Shown piece by piece: positions 55,050 through 64,000 of a stretch of DNA of 64,000 bases. Under the pieces are notes generated by a model that worked only from the letters and a program-made list of their open reading frames with translations, had not been told where the DNA came from and ran no database searches. Within the stretch, counting starts at the first letter, position 1. Every line of letters begins with the position of its first letter. This DNA comes from JAFKFJ01 sp963786445. Lineage in GTDB: Bacteria; Pseudomonadota; Alphaproteobacteria; Acetobacterales; Acetobacteraceae. The DNA lies in the NCBI GenBank assembly GCA_963786445.1, contig CAWAZU010000039.1:236799-300798 (forward strand), written 5' to 3'. Both the position numbers and the translations under genes were made by a program.

Positions 55050-56588
55050 CACGCGGACCCTGCTGCTGCGCTCGCTCAGCCTGCGCGCCGTGGCGCTGCT
55101 GGTGGTGCTGCTGCTGCTGCCGGCGCTGCTGTATTCGATCTATGCCCGCGTCGAGGCCGAGCGGCGCGAATTGCTGCTGACCGCGGTGCGCGACGCCGGT
55201 GTTGCGATCGCGAACGGCCTGGCGCCGGAACTGACCGACTTGCAGCCGGCGGATTTTGCCACGCTCGGCGGGCGGCTGGCGCGCTTTGCCGATCCGCGGC
55301 GGCAGATCACGCTGCTGTTCCATCCGCCGGGCAGCGCCGCCGACCAGCAGTTCTTCCTGGTGGCGAGCCTCCCGCAGGTCGATGCGGGAGAGATCGAGGC
55401 CGAACGCGCGCGGCTCGCCTCGCTCGGCGTGCTCGACCATCTGGCGCGGTCCTGCGCCGACGGCACGCCGCTGACCGAGCGCGTGCCCGGCGCCGATGGC
55501 GAGGCCGCCGTCATCACCTCGGTCACCGGCGTCGCCGGCGCAGCCGGGTGCTGGGCGATCGTGATTGCCGTCGATGCGGCGGACGTGGTCGCCGGCATTG
55601 CCGACCGTCCGCTCGCGGTGCAGCGCGAACTCGTGCTGGCGGGCGCGGTGTATGCGCTGATGGCGGCGCTGATCCTGGCGATCTTCGCCAGCGTCTGGAC
55701 CAATCTGCGGCGCTTCCGCCGCCGCGCGCTGGCGCCGGGCGGGGTGGGCGGCTTCCTCGCCGTGACCGACGTGCCGGAGATGGTGCCGGTGGCACGGGCG
55801 ATCGACGGCATGGTGCAGCGCCTGCGCGATGCCGCCGAATTGCTGCGCCAGGCGGCAGAGGACAATGCGCACGCCTTCAAGGGACCGATCGCGACCATCC
55901 GCCAGGCGGTCGATCCGCTGCAGGGTGCCGCGGTCGCGCCCGAGACGTTGCGGGCGGCGCTGGCGGCGGTGCAGGCGTCGCTCGATCGGCTCGACGGGCT
56001 GGTCCGCTCGGTGCGCCGCCTCGATGGGGCGACCGCCGATCTGCTGGAGATGGCGCAGGGGCGCGTCGATCTCTCGGCGCTGCTGCGCGGGCTGGTGGCC
56101 GACAGCCGCGCGATGCGCGCGGCGCGGCGCGTGACCATCGCGGAGTCGCTGCCGCCCGCGTCGCCGTGCTCGGCGCGGCCGATGCGCTGGAGAGCATTTT
56201 TGAGAACCTGCTCGACAATGCGCTGAGCTTCTCGCCGCCAGGCGGGACGGTGCGGGTCTCGCTGGCCGCGACCGCGGGCACGGCGCTGGTGATCGTCGAG
56301 GATGACGGGCCGGGCGTGCCGGAGGCGGCGCTGTCGCGGATTTTCGAGCGCTACTACTCGGACCGCCGCGCGGTGCCGCGCGATGCGGCGTCGACGGTTG
56401 TCCAACCGGCGCATTTCGGCATCGGTTTGTGGATAGCGCGGCAGAACGCGCGCGCGCTCGGCGGCGACATCATCGCCGTGAACCGCGAGCCGCACGGGTT
56501 GAGCGTGCGCGTGCGGCTGAATTTGGCGGAAGCGGCGCCGCAGGGTGCCAGGACGCACACGCGCATGCCGGAAAGACAGAGTGTGTGA
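55042..56588 (+). CDS. Sensor histidine kinase of the OmpR-type pair (frameshifted)
   Basis: About 515 residues when repaired. Two membrane helices (AVALLVVLLLLPALLYSIYA and AGAVYALMAALILAIFAS) flank a periplasmic sensor domain of about 170 residues. The H-box is AEDNAHAFKGPIATIRQAV. The ATPase part has ENLLDNALSFSPPGG and VIVEDDGPGVPEA. The frame breaks near 56159, where one base seems to be missing between LPPA and VAVLGAADALES. Partner of the upstream regulator; signal unknown. Confidence 0.8.
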
Positions 56589-56610
56589 CGGAATCCCTTC
56601 GCGCGTTCGC

Positions 56611-56637
56611 TGTCATTCCCGCGAAGGCGGGAATCCA
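56611..56637. repeat. REP-like palindrome after the kinase gene
   Basis: ATTCCCGC-GAAG-GCGGGAAT forms an 8-base perfect stem with a four-base loop (56615-56634), flanked by TGTC and CCA. This element is like the widespread proteobacterial repeat containing ATTCCCGC...GCGGGAAT. Only one copy is visible in the window. It may also act as a terminator between the convergent kinase and GlpD-like genes. Confidence 0.6.
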
Positions 56638-56664
56638 GGGTCGCGCGCATGAACTTCGGTGCCG

Positions 56665-58155
56665 TCACCCGCGTGCGAGCCACGCCGCGAATGCGTCGCG
56701 CTCGGCCGGCGTCATGTGCAAATGGTGTTTTGTGCGGCGTTGCAGCACGTCCTCCGGTGCGCGCGCCCATTCGGTGCGTCGTAAGAACTCTGCCTCACGC
56801 TCGTAGAACAATCCGCCGAAATGCCGGCCGAGATCGTCGAGCGTCCGCGCGCCGTCCAGCAGCAGCAACGCGCGCGTGCCGTAGCACCGCGCATAGTGCC
56901 GCGCCAGCGGCGCCGGCAGGAACGCGAAGCTTTGGCTGAACGCGCCGAGCCAGCGGCCGAAATCGGCGTCCGGCATGTCGCCGCCGGGCAGCGGGGCGGT
57001 GCGCGTCCAGTCGCCGGTCATGCGCGGTAAGAACGGCTGCAGCTTTTGCAGCGCGTGCTCGGCGAGCTTGCGGAACGTGGTGATCTTGCCGCCGAACACC
57101 GACAGCATCGGCGCCGCGCCGTCGGCCGCGTCCACGTCGAACACGTAGTCCCGCGTCACCGCCGACGGGTTCGCGGCCGCGTCGTCATACAGCGGCCGTA
57201 CCCCGGAATACTCGTGGACGATGTCGGAGGGCCGGATCTCCTGGCGCATGTAGCGGTTGACTGCGCGGCAGAGATACTCCCGCTCCGCCGCGTCGATCGC
57301 CACGTCGTCGGCCGCGCCCTGGTACGGGATGTCCGTCGTGCCGATGAGACAGAGATCGTGCTCGTACGGATTGACGAAAATCACGCGCTTGTCGTCGTTC
57401 TGCAGCAGATAGGCGTGCGCGCCGTCCCAGAATTTTCGCACCACGATGTGGCTGCCCTTGACCAGCCGCACGTGCCGCGCGGCGGTGGCGCCGACGACGC
57501 CAGCGAGGACGTTTTCCACCCACGGCCCGGCGGCATTCGCCAGCACGCGTGCGCGCGCCGTCGCCGTCGTGCCGTCGGCCGCGCGCAGCGTCGCCTGCCA
57601 CAGCCCGTCCGCCCGGCGCGCCGAAACCACCTCGGTGCGCACGCGGATGTCGGCGCCGCGCGAAGCGGCATCGAGCGCGTTCAGCACCACCAGCCGCGCA
57701 TCATCGACCCAGCAGTCGGAATACTCGAACGCGGTGGCGTAATCGTCGCGGATCGGCGCACCCTCCGGCGTGCGCCGCAGATCGAGCCGGCGCGTGCCCG
57801 CCAGGCGCTCGCGACCGCCGAGATGGTCGTAGAGGAACAGGCCGAGCCGAACCATCCAGGCCGGCCGCTGTTCGCGGCTGTGCGGCAGCACGAAGCGCAT
57901 CGGCCAGACGATGTGCGGCGCAGCGCGCAGCAGCACCTCGCGCTCGATCAGCGCCTCGCGCACCAGGCGGAACTCGCAGTATTCGAGGTAGCGCAGGCCG
58001 CCGTGGATCAGCTTGCCGGAGCGCGACGACGTGCCTTCCGCGAGATCGCCCTTCTCGCACAGCAGCACCGCGAGCCCGCGTCCGGCGGCGTCGCGCGCGA
58101 TGCCGGCGCCGTTGATGCCGCCGCCGATGACGAGCAGGTCGAAGGGATCGGTCAC
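56665..58155 (-). CDS. GlpD-like FAD-dependent sn-glycerol/polyol-phosphate dehydrogenase
   Basis: A 496-residue flavoprotein of the GlpD family, linked peripherally to the membrane and quinone pool. It has LLVIGGGINGAGIARDAAGR (FAD loop), GTSSRSGKLIHGGLRYLE, the C-terminal FGGKITTFRKLAEHAL and an intact C-domain. The GTG at 58155 fits the family start. It is preceded by a hydroxyacid dehydrogenase and an EryA-like kinase, so EryB-like erythritol-phosphate dehydrogenase activity is as likely as true glycerol-3-phosphate oxidation. Sequence alone does not separate these. Confidence 0.87.
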   Translation of the reverse strand: MTDPFDLLVIGGGINGAGIARDAAGRGLAVLLCEKGDLAEGTSSRSGKLIHGGLRYLEYCEFRLVREALIEREVLLRAAPHIVWPMRFVLPHSREQRPAWMVRLGLFLYDHLGGRERLAGTRRLDLRRTPEGAPIRDDYATAFEYSDCWVDDARLVVLNALDAASRGADIRVRTEVVSARRADGLWQATLRAADGTTATARARVLANAAGPWVENVLAGVVGATAARHVRLVKGSHIVVRKFWDGAHAYLLQNDDKRVIFVNPYEHDLCLIGTTDIPYQGAADDVAIDAAEREYLCRAVNRYMRQEIRPSDIVHEYSGVRPLYDDAAANPSAVTRDYVFDVDAADGAAPMLSVFGGKITTFRKLAEHALQKLQPFLPRMTGDWTRTAPLPGGDMPDADFGRWLGAFSQSFAFLPAPLARHYARCYGTRALLLLDGARTLDDLGRHFGGLFYEREAEFLRRTEWARAPEDVLQRRTKHHLHMTPAERDAFAAWLARG

Positions 58156-58162
58156 GCGCCGA

Positions 58163-59217
58163 TCAGCACGGGTTGAGCGGCGGCTCGCCGGCGATGTGGC
58201 GGCGCACTTCCTCGGCGGCTGCTGCTGTGGCAACGGTGACGGTTTTTACCGACGCGCCGGCGATGTGCGGCGTCAGCGTCACGTTCGGCAGGCGCAGCAA
58301 CGGCCAGTCGGGCGGCACCGGCTCGACCGCGAACGTCTCCAGCATCGCGCCGCCGAGACGGTGCGAAACCAGCGCGTCGTACAGCGCGTCGTAATCGACC
58401 ATCGGCCCGCGCGCGGTGTTGACGAACACCGCCCCCGGCCGCATCGCGGCGAACTGCGCGCGGCCGATGAAGCCGGCCGTCTCCGGCGTGACGCGCGCAT
58501 GCAGCGTGACGACGTCCGACTGCGCCAGCAGCGTGTCGAGCCGCACCAGCGCGACGCCGTCGGCGCGATCGGCGGCGGAGAGCTGCACATACGGGTCGGC
58601 GACCATGATGCGGCAGCCGAACGCCTTCAGCAGCCGCACCACGCGCCTGCCGATCTGGCCGTAGCCGATGACGCCGACAGTCATCTCCGACAATTCGCGT
58701 CCGGTGCGGTCGGCGCGGTAGAAATCGCCGCGCCATTCGCCGGCGCGCAGCAATTCGTGGCCGGCGCGGATCAGCCGCGTCTCGGCGAGGATCGCGCCGA
58801 TGGTGAATTCCGCGACCGCACCGGCGTTGCGGCCGGGCGTGTTGACCACGCGCACGCCGCGCGCGCGCGCCGCCGCCATGTCGATGTTCACCGGCCCGCC
58901 GCGCGACACCGCGACCAGTTTCAGCGCCGGCAGCCGCTCCAGCATGGCCGCCGACAGCGGTGCCAACTGCGTGACCAGCACTTCCGCGCCGGCGACGAAT
59001 TCGACGATCGCGTCGGGATCGCCCTGGTATTCCTTCAACCCCGCAAAACCCGGCCGCGCATAGCCGTGCTCCATCGGCGCGTCGGGCCAGGGAGGCGCAT
59101 GCTGCGCAGCTCCACGCGCGCGCCGCAGGCGGCAAGGATCGCGCTCTCGAACGTCTCCGGCAGCATGAAATTGTCGCCGACGATGGCGACGTCGCAGCGC
59201 GCCGCGTCAGCGGACAT
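58163..59217 (-). CDS. D-isomer-specific 2-hydroxyacid dehydrogenase (frameshifted)
   Basis: About 351 residues when repaired. The N-terminus (CDVAIVGDNFMLPETFESAI) and the rest (APMEHGYARPGFAGLKEYQG) are in different frames; adding one base near 59092 joins them through LPWPDA. The NAD fold (TVGVIGYGQIGRRVVRLLKA) and catalytic parts (NTARGPMVDYDALYDALV, LTPHIAGASV with the catalytic His) are intact. It oxidises or reduces a 2-hydroxyacid or related sugar product in the polyol locus; the substrate is unknown. It overlaps the kinase end and lies seven bases before the GlpD-like start. Confidence 0.8.
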
Positions 59218-60781
59218 GCGGCACCTCCCGCGCGGCATGCAGGCGGCGCCACACCGGCCCCAGCCCGGCACAGGCGTCGCGATAGATCGGATAGAGCGTG
59301 TCATACAGCGCGACAAGCGCGGGCTCGGGCGCCAGCGGCGCCTCCAGCCGCGGCACCACCCAGGTGCGCGCGCAGGACGCCATGTCGGGAAACAGGCCGA
59401 TGCACACTGCGGCCATCATCGCCGCCCCAGCCGCCCCGGCCTCCGGCTGCGCGACGACGCGCACCTTGCGGTCGAGGCAGGCGGCGAGGATGTGCCGGAT
59501 CGCGGGCGAGCGCGCGGCGCCGCCGGTGACGCGGATGTCGGCCGGCGCGCCGCCGATCGCCGCGTAGCAGTCGCGCGCGGCCAGTCCCAAACCCTCGAAC
59601 ACCGCCCGCGAGAGTTCCGGCAGGCGCACGCTCTGGTCCAGTCCGATGAAGGAAGCGCGCGCCGCGGCGTCGGTGAACGGCCCGCGCTCGCCGGCGACGG
59701 AGATGAACGGGTGGAACAGCGCGGCCCCCGGTCGCGCGCGCAGCGCGGCCTCGCCGAGACCGCGCAGCACCTGCTCGCGCGCGCCGCCGCCGCCGGCGAG
59801 CGCCGCGGCATCCTCGACGATGTCGGCGAGCCAGTCGATGTTCAGCGTCGCCGCCATGTTGGTCTGCGACTGGATGGTGTGGCCGGGCACCGGGAAGGGC
59901 ATGCAGTAGCCGGTCATCACGGTACTCGGCGCCACGCGTGCCACGTCGGCGACCAGACGCATGTGCATCCCGGTGCTGCCGATCGCCGACACGCCGGCGT
60001 CGTCGCCTGCGCCGTAGAGTCCGGCGCCCAGCGCGGTGCAAATGACATCGAGATAGCCGAGCACGACCGGCAGCCCGGCAGGCAAACCGGTCTGCCGTGC
60101 CGCCGCCTCGCTCAGACGGTCGGCGGCGAGCGTGCCGTCCTGCATCGGCGGCAGCAGTCGGCGCTGCGCGGCGAGGCCGAGCGCCTGCAAAACCTCTTCG
60201 CGATAGCTGCGCGAGCGGAAATCGCCGAAGGTGAAGCAGCCTTCGCACGGGCTGGTGCGGCGCGCGCCGGTCGTACGGAAATACAGATAATCCTTCGGAT
60301 GCATCGCGGTCGCGGCGCGCGCCAGCCGTTCCGGACGATGCCGCTGCAGCCACAGCATTTGCGCGGATTGGTGGCAGGCGGCCAGGCCGGTGCCGGTGAA
60401 CGCGAACGCCGCTGCCGCGGCGCCGGTGGCCTTCAGTTCCGCGACGATGGCGGCGGCGCGCGCATCGAGCCACAGCCAGCCGTCGCCCACCGGCGCGCCC
60501 TCGGCGTCGATCAGCCAGGTGCCGTCGCCCTGGCCGGTGATGGCGAGTGCCGCGATCTCCGCGGCCGGGTGACGGGCCGCGAGTTCGGCCGCCAGCGCGG
60601 CGAGCACGGCGGCCGCGTCGTCCCAGGTGCGGCGCATGTCCTGCTCGACGCCGCCGCCGGGCAGCAGCGTGTAGGCGTTGGGCCGGCTCTGCGTCGCGAG
60701 GATGCTGCCGTCGGCCGCGAACGCCACCGCCTTTACCACCGATGTGCCGGAATCGAGTGCGATCAGCACGGCGCGGCTCAT
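59207..60781 (-). CDS. FGGY family carbohydrate kinase, EryA (erythritol kinase)-like
   Basis: A 524-residue FGGY kinase. It has ALDSGTSVVKAVAFAADGSI (phosphate 1), ALAITGQGDGTWLIDAEG, GTGLAACHQSAQMLWLQRHR, EGCFTFGDFRSRSYREEVLQ and the C-terminal VTGGAARSPAIRHILAACLD. Several of these match EryA of Brucella/Rhizobium more than glycerol kinase. With the GlpD-like and dehydrogenase genes downstream and the ABC importer nearby, phosphorylation of erythritol or a related tetritol is the best guess. It starts at ATG 60781. Confidence 0.83.
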   Translation of the reverse strand: MSRAVLIALDSGTSVVKAVAFAADGSILATQSRPNAYTLLPGGGVEQDMRRTWDDAAAVLAALAAELAARHPAAEIAALAITGQGDGTWLIDAEGAPVGDGWLWLDARAAAIVAELKATGAAAAAFAFTGTGLAACHQSAQMLWLQRHRPERLARAATAMHPKDYLYFRTTGARRTSPCEGCFTFGDFRSRSYREEVLQALGLAAQRRLLPPMQDGTLAADRLSEAAARQTGLPAGLPVVLGYLDVICTALGAGLYGAGDDAGVSAIGSTGMHMRLVADVARVAPSTVMTGYCMPFPVPGHTIQSQTNMAATLNIDWLADIVEDAAALAGGGGAREQVLRGLGEAALRARPGAALFHPFISVAGERGPFTDAAARASFIGLDQSVRLPELSRAVFEGLGLAARDCYAAIGGAPADIRVTGGAARSPAIRHILAACLDRKVRVVAQPEAGAAGAAMMAAVCIGLFPDMASCARTWVVPRLEAPLAPEPALVALYDTLYPIYRDACAGLGPVWRRLHAAREVPHVR

Positions 60782-60954
60782 GCGCGGTGCGTCCCGTGCG
60801 CCAGCGCCCGGCCGGTCGCGCCGGCAGAAATATGCCTGTGCTCCGGAGCTATGCCGACACCCACCAGCGGCGCCGGCAGGCTGAGCAGATAGGGCCGCGC
60901 GCGCGGCAGCAGCGGCCGGCGGACGGTTCTTGGGTCGAGGGCGATGTCGGACAT
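60778..60954 (-). CDS. Short ORF upstream of the kinase, possible remnant
   Basis: A 58-residue ORF starting MSDIALDPRTVRRPLLPRAR and continuing PYLLSLPAPLVGVGIAPEH. It overlaps the kinase start by four bases (ATGA). The first part looks like the N-terminus of a sugar ABC permease, but no membrane helices follow. It may be a truncated gene fragment or a short leader. Low confidence that it makes a stable protein. Confidence 0.3.
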   Translation of the reverse strand: MSDIALDPRTVRRPLLPRARPYLLSLPAPLVGVGIAPEHRHISAGATGRALAHGTHRA

Positions 60955-61038
60955 GTCGGTCCTCGCGTCTGCGCAGCGGCGGCGGGCCGGCGACCCTCCC
61001 CCGGCGCGGGGCGAGGGGGCAGGCGCCACCGTCCCGCT

Positions 61039-61173
61039 TCAGCCGAGGCCGGCCTGCCGCATCTGACGGTCGATGCTCGCGGCCAGCTTGTCCAGCCCGT
61101 CATCGACCGGCACCTGCCTGACCGCGAGCGGCGGATGCCCGGGTTCGTCCGGCGAACCGGCCGCGTCTTGCAT
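61039..61173 (-). CDS. Short ORF of 44 residues in the gap before the ABC importer
   Basis: An ORF reading MQDAAGSPDEPGHPPLAVRQ, then VPVDDGLDKLAASIDRQMRQ and ending AGLG. The peptide looks like the C-terminal end of a larger soluble protein, so a decayed fragment is possible. No ribosome site was seen. The surrounding gap 60955-61232 otherwise holds only the presumed promoter of the forward importer genes. Confidence 0.25.
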   Translation of the reverse strand: MQDAAGSPDEPGHPPLAVRQVPVDDGLDKLAASIDRQMRQAGLG

Positions 61174-61232
61174 TGCCGGGCGGTCAGGGCGTAGTTACGC
61201 GGTTGATCAGACCAGCTCGGAGGGACGTCCAA

Positions 61233-62285
61233 ATGCACAAAACCGTCGCGGCCGGCATCGCGTTGGCCGGCATCCTTGGCGCATGCCCTGCCATGCCCGC
61301 CGTGGCCGCTCCGGCTCCAAAACTGGTCTATTTCATCTTCACCGGCTACGCCTATCCGTATTTCGCGCCGATGGCGGAGGCGGTGAAGCAGGCCGCGTCG
61401 CACTATCCGGACCTGTCGGTCCGCATCGTGAATGCGAACAACTCGGCCTCGCAGGAGATCACCGACATCAAGGAGGCGACGGCCGCGGGCGCGCAAGGCA
61501 TCATCCTCAACACCGTCCAGGAATCCGTCACCGGCGCCGCGCGCCAGGCCATGCAGCAGGGCGTTCCGATCATCACGGTGGACCGCGACGTGGCCTCCCC
61601 GGCGGCCCGCGTCGCCTTCATCGGCGACAACGACGAGACGCTGGGGCAGGAGGAGACGCAGTACGCGGTGGACTATCTGCAACAGCATGACGTGAAGACG
61701 CCCTGGCATGTGGTGGTGCTGCAAGGCACGCTGGGCGCCAGCGTCAGCGTCGGCCGGCTCAAGGGCAGCATGCAGGTGCTGCAGCCGCTGGTGAAGGCGG
61801 GCAAGGCGCAGATCGTGCTCAACCAGTCAGCCAATTTCGCGACCGCCACGGCGCAGTCGATGATCGGCGCGGAGCTGGCGAAGACCACCGACATCCAGCT
61901 CATTGTCTGCGCCAACGACGCGATGGCGCTGGGCGCGATCAACGCGGTGAAGACGCAGGGGCTCGCGCCCGGCAAGCAGGTGCTGATCGCCGGCGCCGAC
62001 GCGCAGCCGGAGAGCCTCGATGCGGTGAAGGCGGGCACCCAGCTCGACACCGTCACGCACGCGCCGTTCGTCGAGGCGTACTGGGCGGTGGAGGCGATGC
62101 AGAACGAACTCGCCGACCACACCAAGCCGCCGCCGGCGAAGTTTCCGAACGGCAACGTCATCATCCCGATGACGCTGGTCACGCAGCAGAATGTCGGCCA
62201 GATCGCCGCCTGGGGAACGCCGGAGACGATCGCGCCGCTGCCCTACGGCAAGTCGGAATCCTACAAGGTGACCGGGCAGAAGTGA
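61233..62285 (+). CDS. Sugar/polyol ABC transporter periplasmic binding protein
   Basis: A 350-residue RbsB-class binding protein with a signal peptide ending near MPAVAAPAP. Family blocks are VYFIFTGYAYPYFAPMAEAV, VNANNSASQEITDIKEATAA, GIILNTVQESVTGAARQAMQ and IVCANDAMALGAINAVKTQG. It should bring the substrate that the EryA-like kinase then phosphorylates. The ATG at 61233 has cggaggga at a proper distance; an in-frame start 60 bases upstream is less likely. It overlaps the ATPase start by four bases. Confidence 0.88.
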   Translation: MHKTVAAGIALAGILGACPAMPAVAAPAPKLVYFIFTGYAYPYFAPMAEAVKQAASHYPDLSVRIVNANNSASQEITDIKEATAAGAQGIILNTVQESVTGAARQAMQQGVPIITVDRDVASPAARVAFIGDNDETLGQEETQYAVDYLQQHDVKTPWHVVVLQGTLGASVSVGRLKGSMQVLQPLVKAGKAQIVLNQSANFATATAQSMIGAELAKTTDIQLIVCANDAMALGAINAVKTQGLAPGKQVLIAGADAQPESLDAVKAGTQLDTVTHAPFVEAYWAVEAMQNELADHTKPPPAKFPNGNVIIPMTLVTQQNVGQIAAWGTPETIAPLPYGKSESYKVTGQK

Positions 62286-63019
62286 GCGGGCAGGGCGGGG
62301 CCGAGCCGCTGCTCTCGGCCCGCGCGCTGGTCAAGACCTTCGGCGCGGTGCAGGCGGTGGCCGGCGTCAGCCTCGACGTCTTTCCGCGCGAGGTGATCGG
62401 CGTGATCGGCGACAACGGTGCCGGCAAATCGACGTTCCTGTCGCTGCTCACCGGGTTCAACCAGCCGGATTCCGGACAGATCCTGTACCACGGCCGGCCG
62501 GTTGCCGTGCGTTCGCCGCGCACCGCGCGCCATGTGCTGAAGATCGAGATGATCTACCAGAAGCTGGAACTGGCACCCGACCTCACGGTCTGGGAGAACC
62601 TGTTCTTAGGCGAGGAGAAGCGCTGGCTCGGCGTGCTCGCCGACCGCCGCTTCATGCAGCGCCGCGCCGCCGCAGTGCTCGCGGAGCTGAACCTGAAGGT
62701 CACGCCGTTCGACATTCTCGGTGACCTCTCGGGTGGCGAGCAGCAGGCGGTGGCGATCGGCCGCGCGCTGCTGTTCGATCGCCAGATCATCATCATGGAC
62801 GAGCCGACCGCCTCGATCTCGGTGCAGAAGGTCGAGGACGTGCTGGCGCTGATCCGCCGGCTGCGCGACGCCGGCAAGTCGGTCCTGCTGGTCAGCCACC
62901 GGCTGGAAGACCTGCTCGCCGTCTGCGACCGCATCGCGGTGTTCTACCACGGCACCATCCGCCGCATCCTGCGCAACGACGGCATCACGGTGAGCGATCT
63001 GGTGCACGCGATGTTCTGA
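62282..63019 (+). CDS. Sugar ABC transporter ATPase, single nucleotide-binding domain
   Basis: A 245-residue ATPase of the CUT2 type with one domain: GDNGAGKSTFLSLLTG (Walker A), LSGGEQQAVAIGRALLF (signature), IIIMDEPTASISV (Walker B) and LLVSHRL (switch His). In ribose-type systems the ATPase is often a fused pair; the single-domain form here must dimerise. GTG start overlaps the binding-protein stop. The permease gene follows on the opposite strand. Confidence 0.9.
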   Translation: MSGQGGAEPLLSARALVKTFGAVQAVAGVSLDVFPREVIGVIGDNGAGKSTFLSLLTGFNQPDSGQILYHGRPVAVRSPRTARHVLKIEMIYQKLELAPDLTVWENLFLGEEKRWLGVLADRRFMQRRAAAVLAELNLKVTPFDILGDLSGGEQQAVAIGRALLFDRQIIIMDEPTASISVQKVEDVLALIRRLRDAGKSVLLVSHRLEDLLAVCDRIAVFYHGTIRRILRNDGITVSDLVHAMF

Positions 63020-63037
63020 CCGCGCGCGCCGCCGGTG

Positions 63038-64000
63038 TCACTTCGCCGCGCCGGTCGCGCGCGCCTGCAGGCCGGCGAGCACCAGGATGCAGGCGACGAA
63101 GATGTATTCGTAGAGCGCCGGCAGGCCGACCAGCACGATGACATCGTTGACGACGCCGATCACCAGCGCGCCCAGCGCCGCGCCGACGATGCTGCCGCGC
63201 CCGCCGGTGAACGGCACCCCGCCGAGGATCACCGCCGCGATCGCCTGCAGCGAATAGCCCTCGCCGGTCAGCGGATAGACCGAGACCTGCCAGGTGGTGA
63301 TCATGATGCCCCCCAGCGCGGCGGCGAAGCCGGAGGCCGCCAGCACCGAGACCTTCACCAGGTCGGTGCGCAGGCCGACCGCGCGGGCGGCATCCTCGTT
63401 GGAGCCGGTGGCCTTGATCCAGGAGCCGGCCGGGGTCAGCGACACGACCGCTTGGCCCAGCAGCACGACGGCGAGCGCGATCAGGATCAGCACCGGCACC
63501 CCGCCGAAATTGCCGGCGATCCAGGAGAAGCTGAAGTCGCGCGGCGGGCTGACGGTGTCGGGGCTGATGTAGTTGCCGCCGTTGAACAGCAGCGCCACGC
63601 CGCGGAACCCCCAGTAGGTGCCCAGCGTGACGATGAACGAGGGAATGCGCCCACGCGCCACCAGCAGGCCGACCCCGCCGCCGACCGCGGCGCCGCCGGC
63701 CAGCGCCGCCAGCAGCGAAGCCATCCGGCCGCCCCATGCATGACATAGAGCCAGGCGATGAACATCCCCGATGCGGCGAGCAGGCTCTCCACCCCGAGGT
63801 CGATCATGCCGACCATCACCACGAACGCCTCGCCCACCGTGACGACGACGAGGAAGCTGGTGCTGGTCAGCAGCGCTTCGATGTTCCGCAGCGTCAGGAA
63901 CGAGCCGGAGCTGAGGGTGGCGGCGATCCCGATCAGGATCAGGAATCCGAGCGGGCGGCGGATCGCGCCGGGGCGTCCAAACAGGCCGCGGCCGAGGCGG
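63038..64000 (-). CDS. Sugar ABC transporter permease, RbsC class (frameshifted, partial)
   Basis: The gene enters from beyond the window end. The part nearer its N-terminus (RRPLGFLILIGIAATLSSGS, VVMVGMIDLGVESLLAASGM) and its C-terminal part (FIVTLGTYWGFRGVALLFNG, LGGVPFTGGRGSIVGAALGA) are in two frames joined near 63732, where one base appears to be missing. The sequence is typical of RbsC-type permeases. It converges with the ATPase gene, so the importer is encoded on both strands. N-terminus outside the window. Confidence 0.82.
   Translation of the reverse strand, partial: PPRPRPVWTPRRDPPPARIPDPDRDRRHPQLRLVPDAAEHRSAADQHQLPRRRHGGRGVRGDGRHDRPRGGEPARRIGDVHRLALCHAWGGRMASLLAALAGGAAVGGGVGLLVARGRIPSFIVTLGTYWGFRGVALLFNGGNYISPDTVSPPRDFSFSWIAGNFGGVPVLILIALAVVLLGQAVVSLTPAGSWIKATGSNEDAARAVGLRTDLVKVSVLAASGFAAALGGIMITTWQVSVYPLTGEGYSLQAIAAVILGGVPFTGGRGSIVGAALGALVIGVVNDVIVLVGLPALYEYIFVACILVLAGLQARATGAAK

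Noticed and set aside
58013..60892. Very long forward ORF of 959 codons opposite the polyol genes
   Set aside because: It is His/Arg/Gln-rich and opposite three recognised enzymes. Long open antisense frames are expected at this GC content.

Overview
The window is very GC-rich, gene-dense DNA from an alphaproteobacterium that can use C1 compounds. Family content and gene order fit the Rhodospirillales/Acetobacteraceae range best; that placement is inference. No rRNA, tRNA, CRISPR array, transposase or phage gene was recognised. Genes are tightly packed, with many ATGA or GTGA start/stop overlaps.

Layout. (1) 1-6512: an operon for a membrane complex related to hydrogenase-4/complex I (HyfC-, E-, F-, G-, ferredoxin-I- and B-like). 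Its large subunit lacks most of the NiFe-binding cysteines, so it looks like an energy-converting hydrogenase-related (Ehr-type) complex and not a hydrogenase. It is followed by a fluoride channel and a DUF190 gene (6523-7257). (2) 7280-12155: a two-subunit ThDP decarboxylase, a very large Pro/Ala repeat protein and a CobW-type GTPase. (3) 12152-17983: a LacI regulator divergent from a ribose-type ABC transporter and a cyclase-family hydrolase. (4) 18336-36540: an almost uninterrupted tetrahydromethanopterin/methanofuran block. It holds the formyltransferase/hydrolase complex (fhcBADC), mtdB, mch, fae, the beta-RFAP synthase and most accessory cofactor-biosynthesis genes. (5) 36640-50796: a lanthanide-type methanol oxidation block. 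It holds xoxF, xoxG, xoxJ, PQQ-associated periplasmic proteins, a metallohydrolase, a SoxYZ-like carrier, pqqA, a second cytochrome c, a TonB-dependent receptor and a two-component system. (6) 50809-56588: a GGDEF/EAL protein, small secreted or lipoprotein genes and a second two-component system. (7) 56665-64000: a polyol catabolic locus with a GlpD-like dehydrogenase, a hydroxyacid dehydrogenase, an EryA-like kinase and an ABC importer that runs off the window end.

How it fits together. XoxF oxidises methanol in the periplasm and passes electrons to XoxG. Formaldehyde entering the cytoplasm is captured by Fae on H4MPT. MtdB, Mch and the Fhc complex then take the C1 unit to formate. The adjacent genes make the H4MPT and methanofuran carriers. 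PqqA is the precursor of the XoxF cofactor, but pqqBCDE are not in the window.

Quality warning. Thirteen otherwise well-conserved genes carry a single apparent frameshift: ten look like one extra base (all before 47.1 kb), three like one missing base (all after 56.1 kb). So many breaks in unrelated essential-looking genes suggest sequence errors more than gene decay. These genes are annotated across the break, with its position given.
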